Made by a program: the position numbers and the translations under genes
Source: Pardosa pseudoannulata
Lineage: Eukaryota > Arthropoda > Arachnida > Araneae > Lycosidae
Length of the DNA stretch: 64,000 nucleotides
Direction of reading: 5' to 3'
NCBI GenBank assembly: GCA_032207245.1
Contig: CM063500.1
Location: 81,972,625-82,036,624, forward strand
The notes under the pieces: model-generated
Database searches by the model: none
Told to the model about the DNA's origin: nothing
What the model saw: the letters and a program-made list of their open reading frames with translations, nothing else
Part shown: positions 48,708 through 61,422 of the stretch, one piece after another
Layout: each line of letters opens with the position of its first letter
How positions within the stretch are numbered: position 1 is the first letter of the stretch

Positions 48708-48876
48708 ATGAGAACTTTTAACAACTTGAAGTTCTATGATTGAATGGTGTGTGAATGAGGGGCTTATCACTAATAAATGTGAATGTCCGGTGTGTAAGAA
48801 TGATATGCATCTGGTCGAACGTAAAGACTGACCCGATGGATATCAGTGGGTGAAAGGAGAGAGAGCATCCAACTAA
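48708..48876 (+). pseudogene. N-terminal zinc-ribbon fragment of an ISXO2/Merlin-like transposase
   Basis: MRTFNNLKFYD, then after a one-base shift IEWCVNEGLITNKCECPVC, KNDMHLVERKD, a stop, and PDGYQWVKGERASN with a stop at 48874. The layout (a short helix with an EW pair, then CxxC and a DGYQW turn) is like the zinc ribbon that precedes the catalytic domain in ISXO2-like (IS1595/Merlin) transposases common in arthropods. The second CxxC half and all catalytic sequence are missing. Identification is by pattern only. Confidence 0.55.
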
Positions 48877-49823
<947 letters not shown>

Positions 49824-52285
49824 GCTACATGGTTGAAATACAAACAACCATTAAACAGAAACTACACAAAATAAAAATAAAATAATTCATATGAATTGTT
49901 AAATAATTAAAATTAAACAGTAAATCTTTTACGAAGATTATACACTTCACATGAACTGCAGTGTCATACCAAATATCACGATTTTCTCTTCTACTCAACG
50001 CAACGTTAATTTGATACCAGTTAATTTAGATTTGTGAATTTGTGTAATAGACAGGAATTTGAAAAATATTAATTTTATATAAAAGGTTGCTGCTTTGCTC
50101 TTATCTCTCGATCTATGCAAATAATGTTCTCAATTAAATTACAATTATTTCAAAATTTATTGAAATTTTATATTATACTACCAGTAATATAATTAACTCT
50201 TTTGTTGCAAAACACACTTATTTGCATAAAATAAAAACATATTTCGTTTAACGTCCTTTATAAACTAAAATATATAAACTAAAAAAATAAAAGGAATATG
50301 TAGAGTGTTGTGTTTTTAACTATGAACATATATAGTAATTGTTGAATAATTGCTTCAGGCGCTAGAGGGCGCTAACACCCCTCGCCAAGGTAGAAAGGGA
50401 TGTAATCTTGTACTTACTTCAGATTGTATGTTTCAGTTACTTTTTTTTGAAGGCGGCGGCGTATTAATACAATGTGTCCTTAGTCCATTAAAGTTATGTT
50501 TAAAAATGTTGAAACACCACCATTTGAACTAGAATGACATTTTCTATAGTAATATTTTTCCGTTGTTAAGATTTTAGAATAAAAGATTTTGTCCTATTAA
50601 ATTTTACTTATGTTTTTTCACAAAAATGCTTGCCTATCTCTCATGCATACTTTAAAAAAGTACAATTCATACGAAATTATAGCAGAAAAATCAAACCAAT
50701 TATTCCCCTGAAAAGAAAGTTGAAAATATTAAAGCCTTGACTAAATAGATAGCTTGGATATTTAAACTTTTAACCTTCTCTTCAGAGAATCTTTATGAAG
50801 CATTTGTAATCTAAATTTATTGTTTTGTACGAAGTCTGCATTTCCTTTTATAGCATATTTATTCACAGGTCGTATCTTAAAAAAGTAAACTGGATAAAGA
50901 ATTTAGAGTTATTATACTGCAAAGAATTCTGTAATATTTTCAAATATTCTGAAATTTGGGTAGAAATAAAAAAATTCCAGCTTGATATTATTAAATATTG
51001 TTGTTTATAAAAACTTTCTTTTACAGGTTTCGTTTAAAAGTTATCTCCTACTAAATTTTTATATGGTTTTTCAGTCAGGGGTTTGGTGTCATGTCATCCG
51101 TTGTTTTTTTCGTCTCTTAGGCGGAGGAAGTTAAAAAAAACCTATTTAGCAGTGAACGAATCTGTCATTTTCTTCATATCTTTTCAAAGTGGTACTGACG
51201 TTAAAGTTATTGTTGGCTAAAGAAGCAGCGACTTCGTTTGGATGTCTTTTGTTAACGAATTCTTGCCTCTACTTATATTTTTTCTCCCTTTTTTTTCGAC
51301 AGAGTGTTAAGTATTTAATTTTTTTCATTTTATTTTAGCTCACTTTGTTTATTAGCCCTCAAACTCAAATTAATTCCTGAAAAAAAATCTCTCTTGAACG
51401 AATTTGAAGAAGTAATGTTATAGTAAAGTAGAAATACATGAGAATTCATATTGCAAAATGTATAAAATTAAATAGAATATCTAAAAACACACAAGTGCAA
51501 ATTATGCATTTGTTTATATAAAATTATGTTTAAATAATATTATGTTGTTTAACTTTGCGTATATAATATTATGTTGCTTGGAATAAATGCTAAACTACAT
51601 TTACTCAAAAATTTAACGTAGATTTAATATTATATTACCAGTAGTATAATTGTTTTGTAAAAAATACATATTTTTATATAATACAAATACATTTCTTTTA
51701 TTGTTCTATTTAAACTAAAATACATAAACTAAATAAATAAAAGTAGCATGTCTAATGTTGTATTTTAACGATTAAAGGATATAAAAATATTTTTACAGTT
51801 AAGATTTTAGAATGAAATGCTTCGGCCTATTAACTTTTTCTTTTATTTTTTACAAATATCTATCTCTCGGGCATACTTTAGGAAAGTACAATTTATATGA
51901 AATTATAGTAGAAAAAGCCAACCATTATTCTCCTAAATAGAATGTTAAAAGTTTTAAAATCTTCACTAAATAGATAGCTTAGATATTTAACCTTTTCTCC
52001 AGAGAACCTTTATGAGGCTTTTTGTAATTTAAATTTATTGTTTTATACGAAGTCTGCTTTTCCCTTTATTGCATATTTATTCACAGTTCGTATCTTAAAA
52101 CTCAAACTGGATATAGAATGTAGGGTTTTTATACTGCAAGGAATTTATTAATAGTTTCAAGTATTCCAAAATCTGGGTAGAAATAAAATATTTCAGCTTT
52201 ATATTTTTAAATATTTTTGTTTATAAAAACTTTCTTTTACGGGCTTCATTTAAAGTTATCTCTTACTAAATTTTTATATGATTTT

Positions 52286-52486
52286 TCAGTCTGGGGTTTG
52301 AAGTCTTGTTACCCGTTGTTTCTTTTTATCTCTAAGGCAGAGGAAGTTTAAAAAACGATATTTAGCAGTGAATGAATCTGTCATTTTCTTCATCTCTTTC
52401 CAAAGTGGTACTGACATTAAGTCATTGTTGGCTAAAGAAGCAGCGATTTGGTTTGGAAGTCTTTTGTTAACGAATTCTTGCCTCAA
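52286..52486 (-). pseudogene. Coding-like segment within satellite B (best preserved frame)
   Basis: The frame reads RQEFVNKRLPNQIAASLANN, then MSVPLWKEMKKMTDSFTAKY and RFLNFLCLRDKKKQ. In sister monomers (minus strand near 54870-55090 and 53430-53860) the same region reads FFKLPPPKRRKETTDD and TSNPRLKNHIKI before a stop. Different copies keep different frames open, so it is decayed. The basic PPPKRRK stretch is nuclear-localisation-like, but I do not recognise the protein family. Chance open frames in tandem copies remain possible. Confidence 0.35.
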
Positions 52487-53516
52487 CTTACATTTTTTTT
52501 TCGAGAGAGAGAGTATTGAATATTTAATTTAGCTCACTTTGTTTATTAGACATCAAACATAAATTAAATTACTTAAAAAGTAATGTTGTCGTAAAGTAAA
52601 AATACATGTGAATTTATATTGCAAAATGTATGAAATCAAATAGAATATCTGGAAAAAAACACGTGCAAATTAAGCATTTATTTATATAATATTATATTTT
52701 TCATATTGCGTATATAATATTATGTTATTTGGTATAAATGTTAAACTATATTTATTCAAAAATTTAACGTAGATTTAATATTATATGACCAGTAGTATAT
52801 TTTTTTTGCAAAACACACATATTTTGATAAAATAAAAATATATTTTATTTACTGGTCTTTTTAAACTAAAATACATAAACTAAAGAAATAAAAGGAATAT
52901 GTATAGCGTTGTATTCTTAACGATAAAAGAATATAAAAATATTTTGGTATTTAAGATTTTAGAATAATGTACATTAGTCTATTATTTTTGTTTTGTTTTG
53001 TTTTTCACAAAACTGCTTGTCTATTTCTCTGGCATACTTTAAAAAAGTACAATTCATACTAGATTATAGTACAAAAAGTCAACAAATTAATCTTCTAAAC
53101 AGAAGGTTGAATATTTTAAAACCTTTATTAAATAAATTACTTAGATACTTAACCTTTTAACCTTCTCTCTTGAGAACCTTTATAATGCTTTTTGTAATTT
53201 AAATTTATTGTGTAGTGAGAAGTCTGCTTTTCCTTTTATTAAGTATTTATTCGGAGTTCGTGTCTTAAAACTCAAACTGGATAAAGAATTTAGAGTTATT
53301 ATACTGCAAGCAATTTTGTAATAGTTTCAACTATTCCAAAATTTCGTTAGAAATAAAAAAAAATTTCAGCTTGATATTATTAAATATTTTTGTTTATAAA
53401 AACTTTCTTTTACGGGCTTCGTTTAAAAGTTATCTCCTACTAAATTTTTATATGATTTTTCAGTCTGGGGTTTGACGTGTTGTGATCCGTTGTTTCTTTT
53501 CGTCTCTTAGGTGGAG

Positions 53517-53689
53517 CCGAACGCTGGCCGATTGGTTAGGGCGCTGATCATCGGTACCGGAGTTCGTGGGTTCGAATCCCACTATGGCATGGATGTTCGT
53601 AGCCGTTCGGAATCGGCTTTAAGAAGTAGGTCCCGGTCTCATTAGCCCTCGTGTGCAAAACAGTAGACAGTAGCGCTCCAAACCAAACC
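53517..53689 (+). mobile_element. tRNA-derived SINE, intact, with a 15-bp target duplication
   Basis: This is the best copy of the family. The head is gctggccgattggttagggc, followed by a canonical B box (gtgggttcgaatcccac), cgtagccgttcggaatcggc, tcattagccctcgtgtgc and the tail gcgctccaaaccaaacc. The duplication gtctcttaggtggag is perfect at 53502-53516 and 53690-53704. Perfect flanks and intact Pol III boxes suggest that it is young. There is no poly(A) tail; the 3' end is the ccaaacc motif shared by all copies. Confidence 0.96.
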
Positions 53690-56005
53690 GTCTCTTAGGT
53701 GGAGGAAGTGTAAAAAACCCTATTTAGCAGTCATTAAATGTGTCATTTTCTTTATATCTTTCCAAAATGGTACTGACATTAAAGTTATTGTTGGCTGAAG
53801 AAGCAACGACTTAGTTTGAATGGCTTTTGTTAACGAATTCTTGCATCCACTTATATTTTTTGACGACAGTGGTGAATATTTATTTTTTTTTTAATTTTAT
53901 TTTAGCTGACTTTGTTTATTAGACGTCAAACTCAAATTAAATTACTGAAAAAATTATCTCTTGATAGAATTTGTAGAAATAAAGTTGTAGTAAAGTAGAT
54001 ATGCATGCTGATTTATATTGCAAAATGTATGAAATCAAATAGAATATCTGAAAAAACACAAGTGCAAATTATGAAATTGTTTTTGTAATATTATGTTGTT
54101 TAATGTTGGGTATATAATAATATGTTACTTGGAATAACTGTTAAACTACATTTATTCCAAAAGTTAATCTAGATTTAATATTATATTACCATAATAATTA
54201 GTATAATTTATAATTAGTTATAATTTATTATAAAGTATAATTTATTTTTTTACAAAAAACACTTACTTTTATAAAACAAAAATATATTTCATTTAATGTC
54301 CTTTATAAACTAAAATACATAAACTAAAGAAATAAAAGGAATTTGTATGGTGTTGTATTCTTAACTATGAAAGGATATAAAAATATTTTTGCAGTTGTGA
54401 ATATTTTAGAATAAAGTACATTGGCCTATTAACTTTTCTTTTGTTTTTAAAAAAATGCTAGTTTATATCTCGTACATACTTTAAAAAAGTAGAATTCTTA
54501 CGAAATTATAGCAGTAAAAGCCAACCAATTATTCCTCTAAACACAAGGTTGAAAGTTTTAAAGCTTTTACTAAAGAGATAGCTTGGATATTTAACATTTT
54601 AACCTTCTCTCCTGAAAAACTTTATGAGGCTTTTTGTAATTTAAATTTATCGTTTTGTTCGAAGCCTGCATTTCCTTTTATAGCATATTTTTTCTCAGTT
54701 CGTATTTTAAAAGTCAAAGTGGATAAAGAATTTAGAGTTATTATACTGCAAGGAATTTTGTAATAGTTTCAAATGTTCCAAAATTTGGGTAGAAATAAAA
54801 AAGTTTCAGCTTGATATTATTAAATATTGTTGTTTATAAAAACTTTCTTTTACGGGCTTCGTTTAAAAGTTATCTCCTACTAAATTTTTATATGATTTTT
54901 CAGTCTGGGGTTTGAAGTCTTGTCATCCGTTGTTTCTTTTCGTCTCTTAGGCGGAGGAAGTTTAAAAAACCCTATTTAGCAGTGAATGAATCTGTCATTT
55001 TCTTCATCTCTTTCCAAAGTGGTACTGACATTAAAGTTATTGTTGGCTAAAGAAGCAGTGACTTGGTTTGGATGTCTTTTGTTAACGAATTCTTGCCTCA
55101 ACTTATATTTTTTTCTCAACAGTATTGAATATTTATTTTATTTTTTTTATTTTATTTTAGCTCACTTTGTTTGTTAGACCTCAAACTCAAATTAAATTAA
55201 TGAAAGAATTATCTCTTGAATGAGTTTGAGGAAGTAAAATTGTAGTAAAGTATAAATACATGTTGATTTATATTGCACAATGTATCTAATCAAATAGAAT
55301 ATCTGAAAATACACGTGGGCAAATTCAGCATTTGTTTATATAATATTATGTTTACATAATATTATGTTTTTTAATGTTGCGTATATAATATTATGTTGTT
55401 TCGAATAAATGTTAAACTACATTTATTATATATATAAAATTTAACATACATCTAACATTATATTAGTAGACTATTAGTATTTTGTTTTTTGAAAAAAACA
55501 CTTATTTTTATATATTAAAATTGTATTTCAGTTAGTGTTCTTTATAAACGGAAATCCACAAACTAAAGAAATATGTACAGTCTTGTATTCTTAACGATAA
55601 AATTATATAAAAATATTTTTGCAATTGTTAAGATTATAGAATTAACGAATTGTACGAATTCTGCATTTCCTTTTATAGCGTATTTATTCACAGTTCGTAT
55701 CTTAAAATTCAAACTGGATAAATGATTTAGAGTACTAAAAGATCTGAAATGAGTATGAGAATTGCCAAAATGACCAATCTGGGTGCTGCAGTAGTTAAAG
55801 AATAGATTAGCTGTTTAGGGAAAGTATTGTTTCCGGCTGAAAAGTTTGATTCCAATTATGGTATAAATCTATAGATTTATTCTCTAACACTAAGTAAAAT
55901 TCACGACAGTCATAAATAAGTTGTCTTCCGATACCTGAGTTTTTAGATGAGTTTTTAGATGACATGTATGATTGCACCAGTTTTGAATCAATACATGATT
56001 GATAA

Positions 56006-56046
56006 GGTCGGGACATTCAGCTTAAAGTCAATTCCGAAGCTCTGCG
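56006..56046 (-). mobile_element. Inverted fragment of the tRNA-SINE body
   Basis: gtcgggacattcagcttaaa then gtcaattccgaagct is the reverse complement of the SINE segment cggaatcggctttaagaagt through aggtcccgg. It directly abuts the plus-strand copy that follows. Confidence 0.75.
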
Positions 56047-56054
56047 AGAAACTG

Positions 56055-56222
56055 AATGATGGCCGAGTGGTCTGAGCACTGACCTTCGTTACCGAAGATC
56101 GTGCGTTTGAATCCCACTGGGTCATGGATATTCGTTCACTTCCAGAATTAGTATTAAGCAGTAAGGTCCCTTTGTCGTTGACCCTCGTGTTGTATAAAGG
56201 TAGACCGTAGAGCTCCAAACCA
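56055..56222 (+). mobile_element. tRNA-derived SINE, full length
   Basis: Head gatggccgagtggtctgagc, B-box-like cgtttgaatcccac, ggtcatggatattcgttcac, gaccctcgtgttgtataaag, tail agagctccaaaccaaa. The segment between B box and tail is more diverged than in the 53.5-kb copy (cttccagaattagtattaag). I do not see a clear target duplication. Confidence 0.9.
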
Positions 56223-57086
56223 AAGTGTTGTGGACATAACGTTAGATTTCAGGACCTATGTTCGCTCAGCATTCATGCGACGGAAATCATAATTTAGGTT
56301 TTTCTATCGCGTCTCTATTTAAAATATCGATTACATCTTCATCTTCATTTCTAGTAAGCTTTCCATATTAACAAAAAATGATTTTAATGATTTTACATTT
56401 TTTAATGATATTAACAACCTTAAGTTTTTTTGAAGATTTGGAAATAGTTTATGCAATTTTAGGTCCAGTTAAAATGAAATATGTAAATAAAAGTTATAAA
56501 CAGTTATCGATTTTTTTCATATAATTATTTTCCCTCTTTCGTTTAATTCATGTTGTTCTTTTTTGCCCCTTCCAATGTTATATTCCCCTTGCGTTTTCCG
56601 CTAAATTTATCTTGTGGTGTTTCATCCCTATTAGCTTTGCATTTCATGCCATGTGAATATTCATGTTAATATCAGATTAAGAAACCATAAATTTTAGTTC
56701 CAAAAAATACATAATGGATAATCACCTGGTATTAAAGTAGATGAGTACCAGTCATACCGAAATCCTTTTTCTCAATACTAATCTATGAGGAAATTGCTCT
56801 ACTTCTAGACGATTACACTCAAAAATATTTAAGAAATTCTACGAAGGCTTAGTGTTTTCTTGGGATATGTTCAACCTTTTGTTAATTTTGAGTCGGTAAA
56901 ATATTGTTTGCTTAAAAAAAAAGAGTAGATTAAATATTATCACAAAAAATTTAAAATTAAATACATTGTTCTCCTTTTAAAATATGTAGTCACACGTGAT
57001 CATTTAGAACTTTCCTATAAAATTTACTTAAATAAATGTGTAATTGTAAAGTGCCCAAATGTAGGACATTTTCCTAACCCATGTGT
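56223..57086. other. Unannotated AT-rich DNA
   Basis: Nothing recognisable on either strand. There are no frames over 60 codons and no repeat unit. Confidence 0.45.
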
Positions 57087-57289
57087 CAGTGCTTCTCAAA
57101 CTTTCAATATTTGAGACCCAGTTATCAGTCATAATTTTCATTGTACCTTTCCTCCGTACAATAACAATGTATTGAATGTATTAATTGCGTATTTTGTAGC
57201 TAAAGCTACAATACCACCTTAATTATAAACTGTACATTTTATCATGATATATAATAAATTTATTGATGTTTGTAACACCGATCTGTTCA

Positions 57290-58045
57290 ATCGCGTGGGA
57301 AATTTTTGCAAAGTGTTTATGAATTAACAGATGAAATTGCCATTTTTCAAGAGGAAAACCAACCGGAAGCTAAAAAATATCGAGATGGTATATTTATCAT
57401 GAAATTGAGCTACTTCTTCAATATATTCAATAAATTAAATACCTTTAAACTTCAATTAAAAAAAGTAAATACATATATTGGATTCGAGTGATAAAATTTA
57501 TGCTTTTTGTAAAAAATTCAAGTTGTGGAGAAGAAATTTAGAGCAAAGGAAAATAATGTTTGAAAATTTGGATAAATGTTTTAAAACTTCCGATGCTGAA
57601 GAACAACATGTGGAAGTTCGGTTTGAAACCATTACAAGTTATTTACCCTGCTGCCAAAACAAACTTTGAAAAGTATTTTCAGGCTGACGACAACTTGATA
57701 GCATGTTACGAGAGGGTTGTGATTCCTTTCAAAATACTCTGCAAGAGATCTCAACTGTCGTAAAGACATCTTCAGAGATTTTACAAATGGTGTCGTCAAA
57801 AGGCAATTTAGTAACAAATCTCTTTTTGAATTTTGGGCAGGAGTGGAGCATGAAATTCGAACACTGAAAATAAAAGCATTTCGTATCTATTACCATTTCT
57901 CATATCCTATCTTTGTGAAACTAGATTTTTTGCTGTGGTTAGTTTGAAGACAGAAAATATATCACAGCTAAATACAGAAAATGAATTTAGAGTTTCGATT
58001 TCTAATATAAAACCTTCCCCTGAAGACAAGGCCACGAGTAATTAA
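57290..58045 (+). pseudogene. hAT transposase relic (SCAND3/ZBED-like), C-terminal part
   Basis: Pieces in order: SVYELTDEIAIFQEENQPEA, MKLSYFFNIFNKLNTFKLQL, then a frame shift, DSSDKIYAFCKKFKLWRRNL and RKIMFENLDKCFK, further breaks, and finally ETRFFAVVSLKTENISQLNT and ENEFRVSISNIKPSPED before a stop at 58043. This is the order seen in SCAND3/ZBED5-type hAT proteins: a helical insertion region followed by the dimerisation domain with a YLCE.RFS signature, here altered to ETRFF. The N-terminal BED finger and the first catalytic residues are missing. Confidence 0.85.
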
Positions 58046-58050
58046 TAAGC

Positions 58051-59150
58051 TTGTATTCAATTTAGTATTGATAAATTAATCATCAGATACAATTCTCTCT
58101 ACTGATGCATTTATAAGTATATTATGTCAGGATAATTGTGTATTTCATTCTTCTATTATGTCACAATGTATTTTGTTTTGCTTCCTTTTAGTAAATTAAT
58201 ATTTCTAAAATAACCTTTTATTTTTTACTTTTCGATATGCGTGTACCCCCCCCTCCCCCGAAGGATGTGAGCATATAATGCCCCCATTCGGGGAAGGTAA
58301 CGGAATTTACTCCTCTTGTGTATGAAATCCATGTCAGGGCGCTGTTTTCTACTGTATGTATACTAACTTTTCTGTGAGTTAAGCTTGTACTCAATTTAGT
58401 ATTGATAAATTAATTATCAGATACATTTCTCACTACTGATGCATTTATAAGTACAATTATGTCAGGGTAAATGTGTATTTCATTCTTTTATTACATCATA
58501 ATGTATTTTGTTTTGTTTCCTTTCAGTAAATTGATATTTTTAAACCTTTTATTTTTCACTTTTCGATATAGTCGTACCCCTCACGTAGGATTTGAGCATA
58601 TAATACCTCCATTCGAGGGGGGGTAACGAAATTTTTTTTCCTCACGTGTATGAAAACCCATGTGAGGGCGCTGTTTTCTATTGTAAGTATATTAATTTTC
58701 TTGTAACTTATTGCTACCACTGGACTCTTGCTTGCAACATGTTAACGTGCATATGGCACACTTATTGAAGCTATGCCAGGCCTTATAATACTGAATATCA
58801 TTTATATATTTAATAAATGTTAAATTTATTTATGTTGTAAAGATGAAATATTATTTGACTTTTCGATATGCTCGTACCCCCCACGTAGGATGTGAGCATA
58901 TAATGCCCCCATTCGGGGAAGGTAACGGAATTTACTCATATGAATGAAAAGCAATGTGAGGGCGCTGTTTTCTATTGTAAGTAAACTAACTTTTCTGACT
59001 CTTAGTTCTGCCACTGAGCCCATGTTTGCAACATGTTAACGTGCATATGGCACACTTATTGAAGACATGCCAGGCCTTATAATACTGAATATCATTTATA
59101 TATTTAATAAATGTTAAATTTATTTATGTTGTAAAGTAAAAATATTGTTT
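58051..59150 (+). repeat. Tandem repeats (~330 and ~295 bp) inside the hAT
   Basis: The block tttcgatatgc(t)cgtacccc...gatgtgagcatataatgccc and attcgggg(a)aaggtaacg occurs near 58230, 58562 and 58861. tgcatttataagta and tttgttttg.ttcctttyag link the first two copies. ttgcaacatgttaacgtgca, gccaggccttataatactga and ttaaatttatttatgttgta link the last two (58733, 59026). Each copy contains agggcgctgttttcta. The repeats lie between the transposase stop and the right terminus. Confidence 0.88.
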
Positions 59151-59319
59151 TTTTGAACCCATGGATGCTTTTCAATTTATGTTCTAAATCCGTGCCTTTG
59201 TCTCATTGCAACTTCTATTATAGGGGGGGTCCCACAGTTTGAGAAACGCTGCCATACGTCAACACAAAATTAGAGAAATCCGATATAGCCAGTACCCAAT
59301 AATTTCAAGTTATTTTCTT

Positions 59320-60920
59320 GAATTTAATATCTAGGAGATTTATATTGGTAACTGAGTTGGTATACTTTAGGGGAAACTCAAATATGCATTATCATTTTGG
59401 TTCTAAAGTCCATATACCAAATTACATATACTTAGGTTACAGACAGCTTTATATGTCGATATCCTGCTTAATACAGAGGTATTCTTAATACACACAGTTA
59501 AGATATAATTCTAAAAAAAATGTTTATTTCTATATTTTAGAGCCTCCAAAATTCTAATATTCACCAAAATCTTCATAAAAATTCTTTTGGGGGTTACAAT
59601 ATCTTCTCTCTCTTGTGTATTCGATAAAATAAACCTTCCGTTATCTGAAGAAAACGAAATCATAATATCACAGAGCAATACAACAGCCACCAAAAAAAAA
59701 ACAATTACTGAAACTATTACAGAAAAATTCTCTTGGTGTTGATGTTGGTAACTGAGTTGGTATACTTTAGGGGAAACTCAAATATGCATTATCATTTTGG
59801 TTCTAAAGTCCATAGACCAAATTACATATACCTAGGTTACAGCGAGCTTTATATGTCAATATCCTGCATAATACAGGGATTTACTTATTACGCACAGTTA
59901 AGATATAAGTATAAAAGTGTTTATTTCAATATCTCAGATCCTCCAAAATTTTGATATTCACCAAAATCTTGAGAACCATTTTTTGAGGATTACAATATCG
60001 TCTCTTTGCTGTGTATTCGATAAAATAAACTGTTCGTTATCTGAAGATAACCAAATCATAATATTACAGAACAAACGTCTCCAAAAAAAACAGTTTCTGA
60101 AACTATTACAGAAATTTCTCTTGATGTTGATGTTGGTAACTGAGTTGCTATAATTTAGGGGAAACTCAAATATGCATTATCACTTTGGTGCTAAAGTCTA
60201 TAGACCAAATTACATATACTTAGGTTATATCGAGCTTTATATTTCGATATCCGGCTTAATACAGAGGTATTCTTAATACACAGTGTTCAGATAAAATTTT
60301 TAAAAAAATGTTTTTTTCAATATCTTAGAGCCTCCAAAATTTTGATCTTCATCAAAATCTTGATAACAATTCTTTTGAGGATTATAATATCTTCTTTATG
60401 CTGTGTATTCGATAAAATAATCCTTTCGTTATCTGAAGAAAACCAAATAAAAATATTACAGAGAAAACAGTCACCAAAAATACAATTTCTGAAACTATTA
60501 CAGAAAAGTTCTCTTGATTTTCTGAAATAAATTAATTTTTTGAAGATGCATTTGAATATTTACTATTAAGCTGCATGGTCTAGTAAATTTCTTTACTTTT
60601 GAAAGGTTTTCTAAAAGAAAGTGATAAGATGTCCAAAATTTCTCCAAAATTTTTATAAGAATTCTTTTGAGGATTACAATATCTTCTCTATGCTGTATAT
60701 TTGATAAAATAAACATTTCGTTATATGAAGAAAACCAAATCATACCATCACAGTACAAACAGTCACCAAAAAAACAATTTCTGAAATTATTACAGAAAAG
60801 TTCTCTTGATTTTAAGATAAGTCAGTTTTTTAAAGATACATTTGAATCTTTGCTATTAAACTGCACGTGTTAGTAATTTTCTTTACTTTTGAAACTTTTT
60901 CTAAAAGAAAGTGCTAAGGT
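59320..60920 (+). repeat. ~400-bp tandem repeats, three full and partial further copies
   Basis: ggtaactgagttg occurs at 59346, 59747 and 60135. The block ggattacaatatcttctc with tgtattcgataaaataaac occurs near 59585, 59984, 60377 and 60667. Periods are 401, 388 and a truncated 290 bp. The segment ending in aaacagtcaccaaaaa and caatttctgaaactattaca recurs in each. A short translated stretch, ISSLCCVFDKI, then LSEENQI, stays open in several copies, but I recognise no protein family. Confidence 0.9.
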
Positions 60921-61422
60921 CGTCCAAAGAGGAGAGGCCACACAAAATATATTTTCCGTTACGTGAAAGTGTCTCCTGTTATTTTATTCACCTGTGTATT
61001 AAAACCTGCATTTTAAAACTCGAATTTATAGCATGACAACAAGAGGAATTTCTTTATATTTCTTATAAATGTGGAGATCTTAGTTTGAAGCATAAAGTAC
61101 TTTCTTACCCAAAATACATTTTTATGTCTTGCAAAATACATTTTGAGCGCTAGTATATTCTAGAAAGTATTCAGCCAGAATTGGAGAGAAAATTCTTTGA
61201 ATTTCCAGCGATTTATTTCTCGAATGTGATTGCTTAAAGTTTTTTGCCGTATAAAAGGACTGAAAATGCACTTGGAGAATTTTTCTTTAAAATTACAGTT
61301 ATTTTGGGGGAAATATTTTGGAAGAGACATTTTACCCATTCACTAGAGTCAACAAAATGACGGGAAAGGAAAATGTGCATCAGTATTTTACACAATATAC
61401 CAGTGTCGAGTCTATTCATATA
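60921..61422. other. Unannotated AT-rich DNA
   Basis: No repeat or similarity recognised. Confidence 0.45.

Larger units (their letters stand above)
49975..55745. repeat. Complex satellite B: ~1.15-1.45 kb monomers, 4-5 copies
   Basis: The landmark tttttcagtc(a/t)ggggtttg occurs at 51068, 52283, 53456 and 54896. The landmark aaactaaaatacataaact occurs at 50264, 51714, 52864, 54309 and, diverged, 55545. Intervals are 1150-1450 bp, and one is lengthened by the SINE at 53517. Copies are direct and much more alike than the oldest satellite A copies. Each monomer carries on the minus strand a short peptide-like segment (LANN, FKLPPPKRRK, TSNPRLKNHIKI then stop) in varying states of decay. I see no similarity to satellite A. 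Confidence 0.9.
57087..59251 (+). mobile_element. hAT transposon, decayed (2165 bp)
   Basis: The left end CAGTGCTTCTCAAACTTTC and the right end read inward CAGCGTTTCTCAAACTGTG are typical hAT (Charlie/ZBED-like) inverted repeats. The flanking 8-mers are ccatgtgt (57079-57086) and ccatacgt (59252-59259), a 6/8 match expected for an old 8-bp duplication. A transposase relic lies in the first half. The second half is occupied by tandem repeats. Confidence 0.9.

Noticed and set aside
53517..53689. A functional tRNA gene
   Set aside because: The tRNA-like part is the head of a repeated SINE with a non-tRNA body, a shared tail and target duplications.
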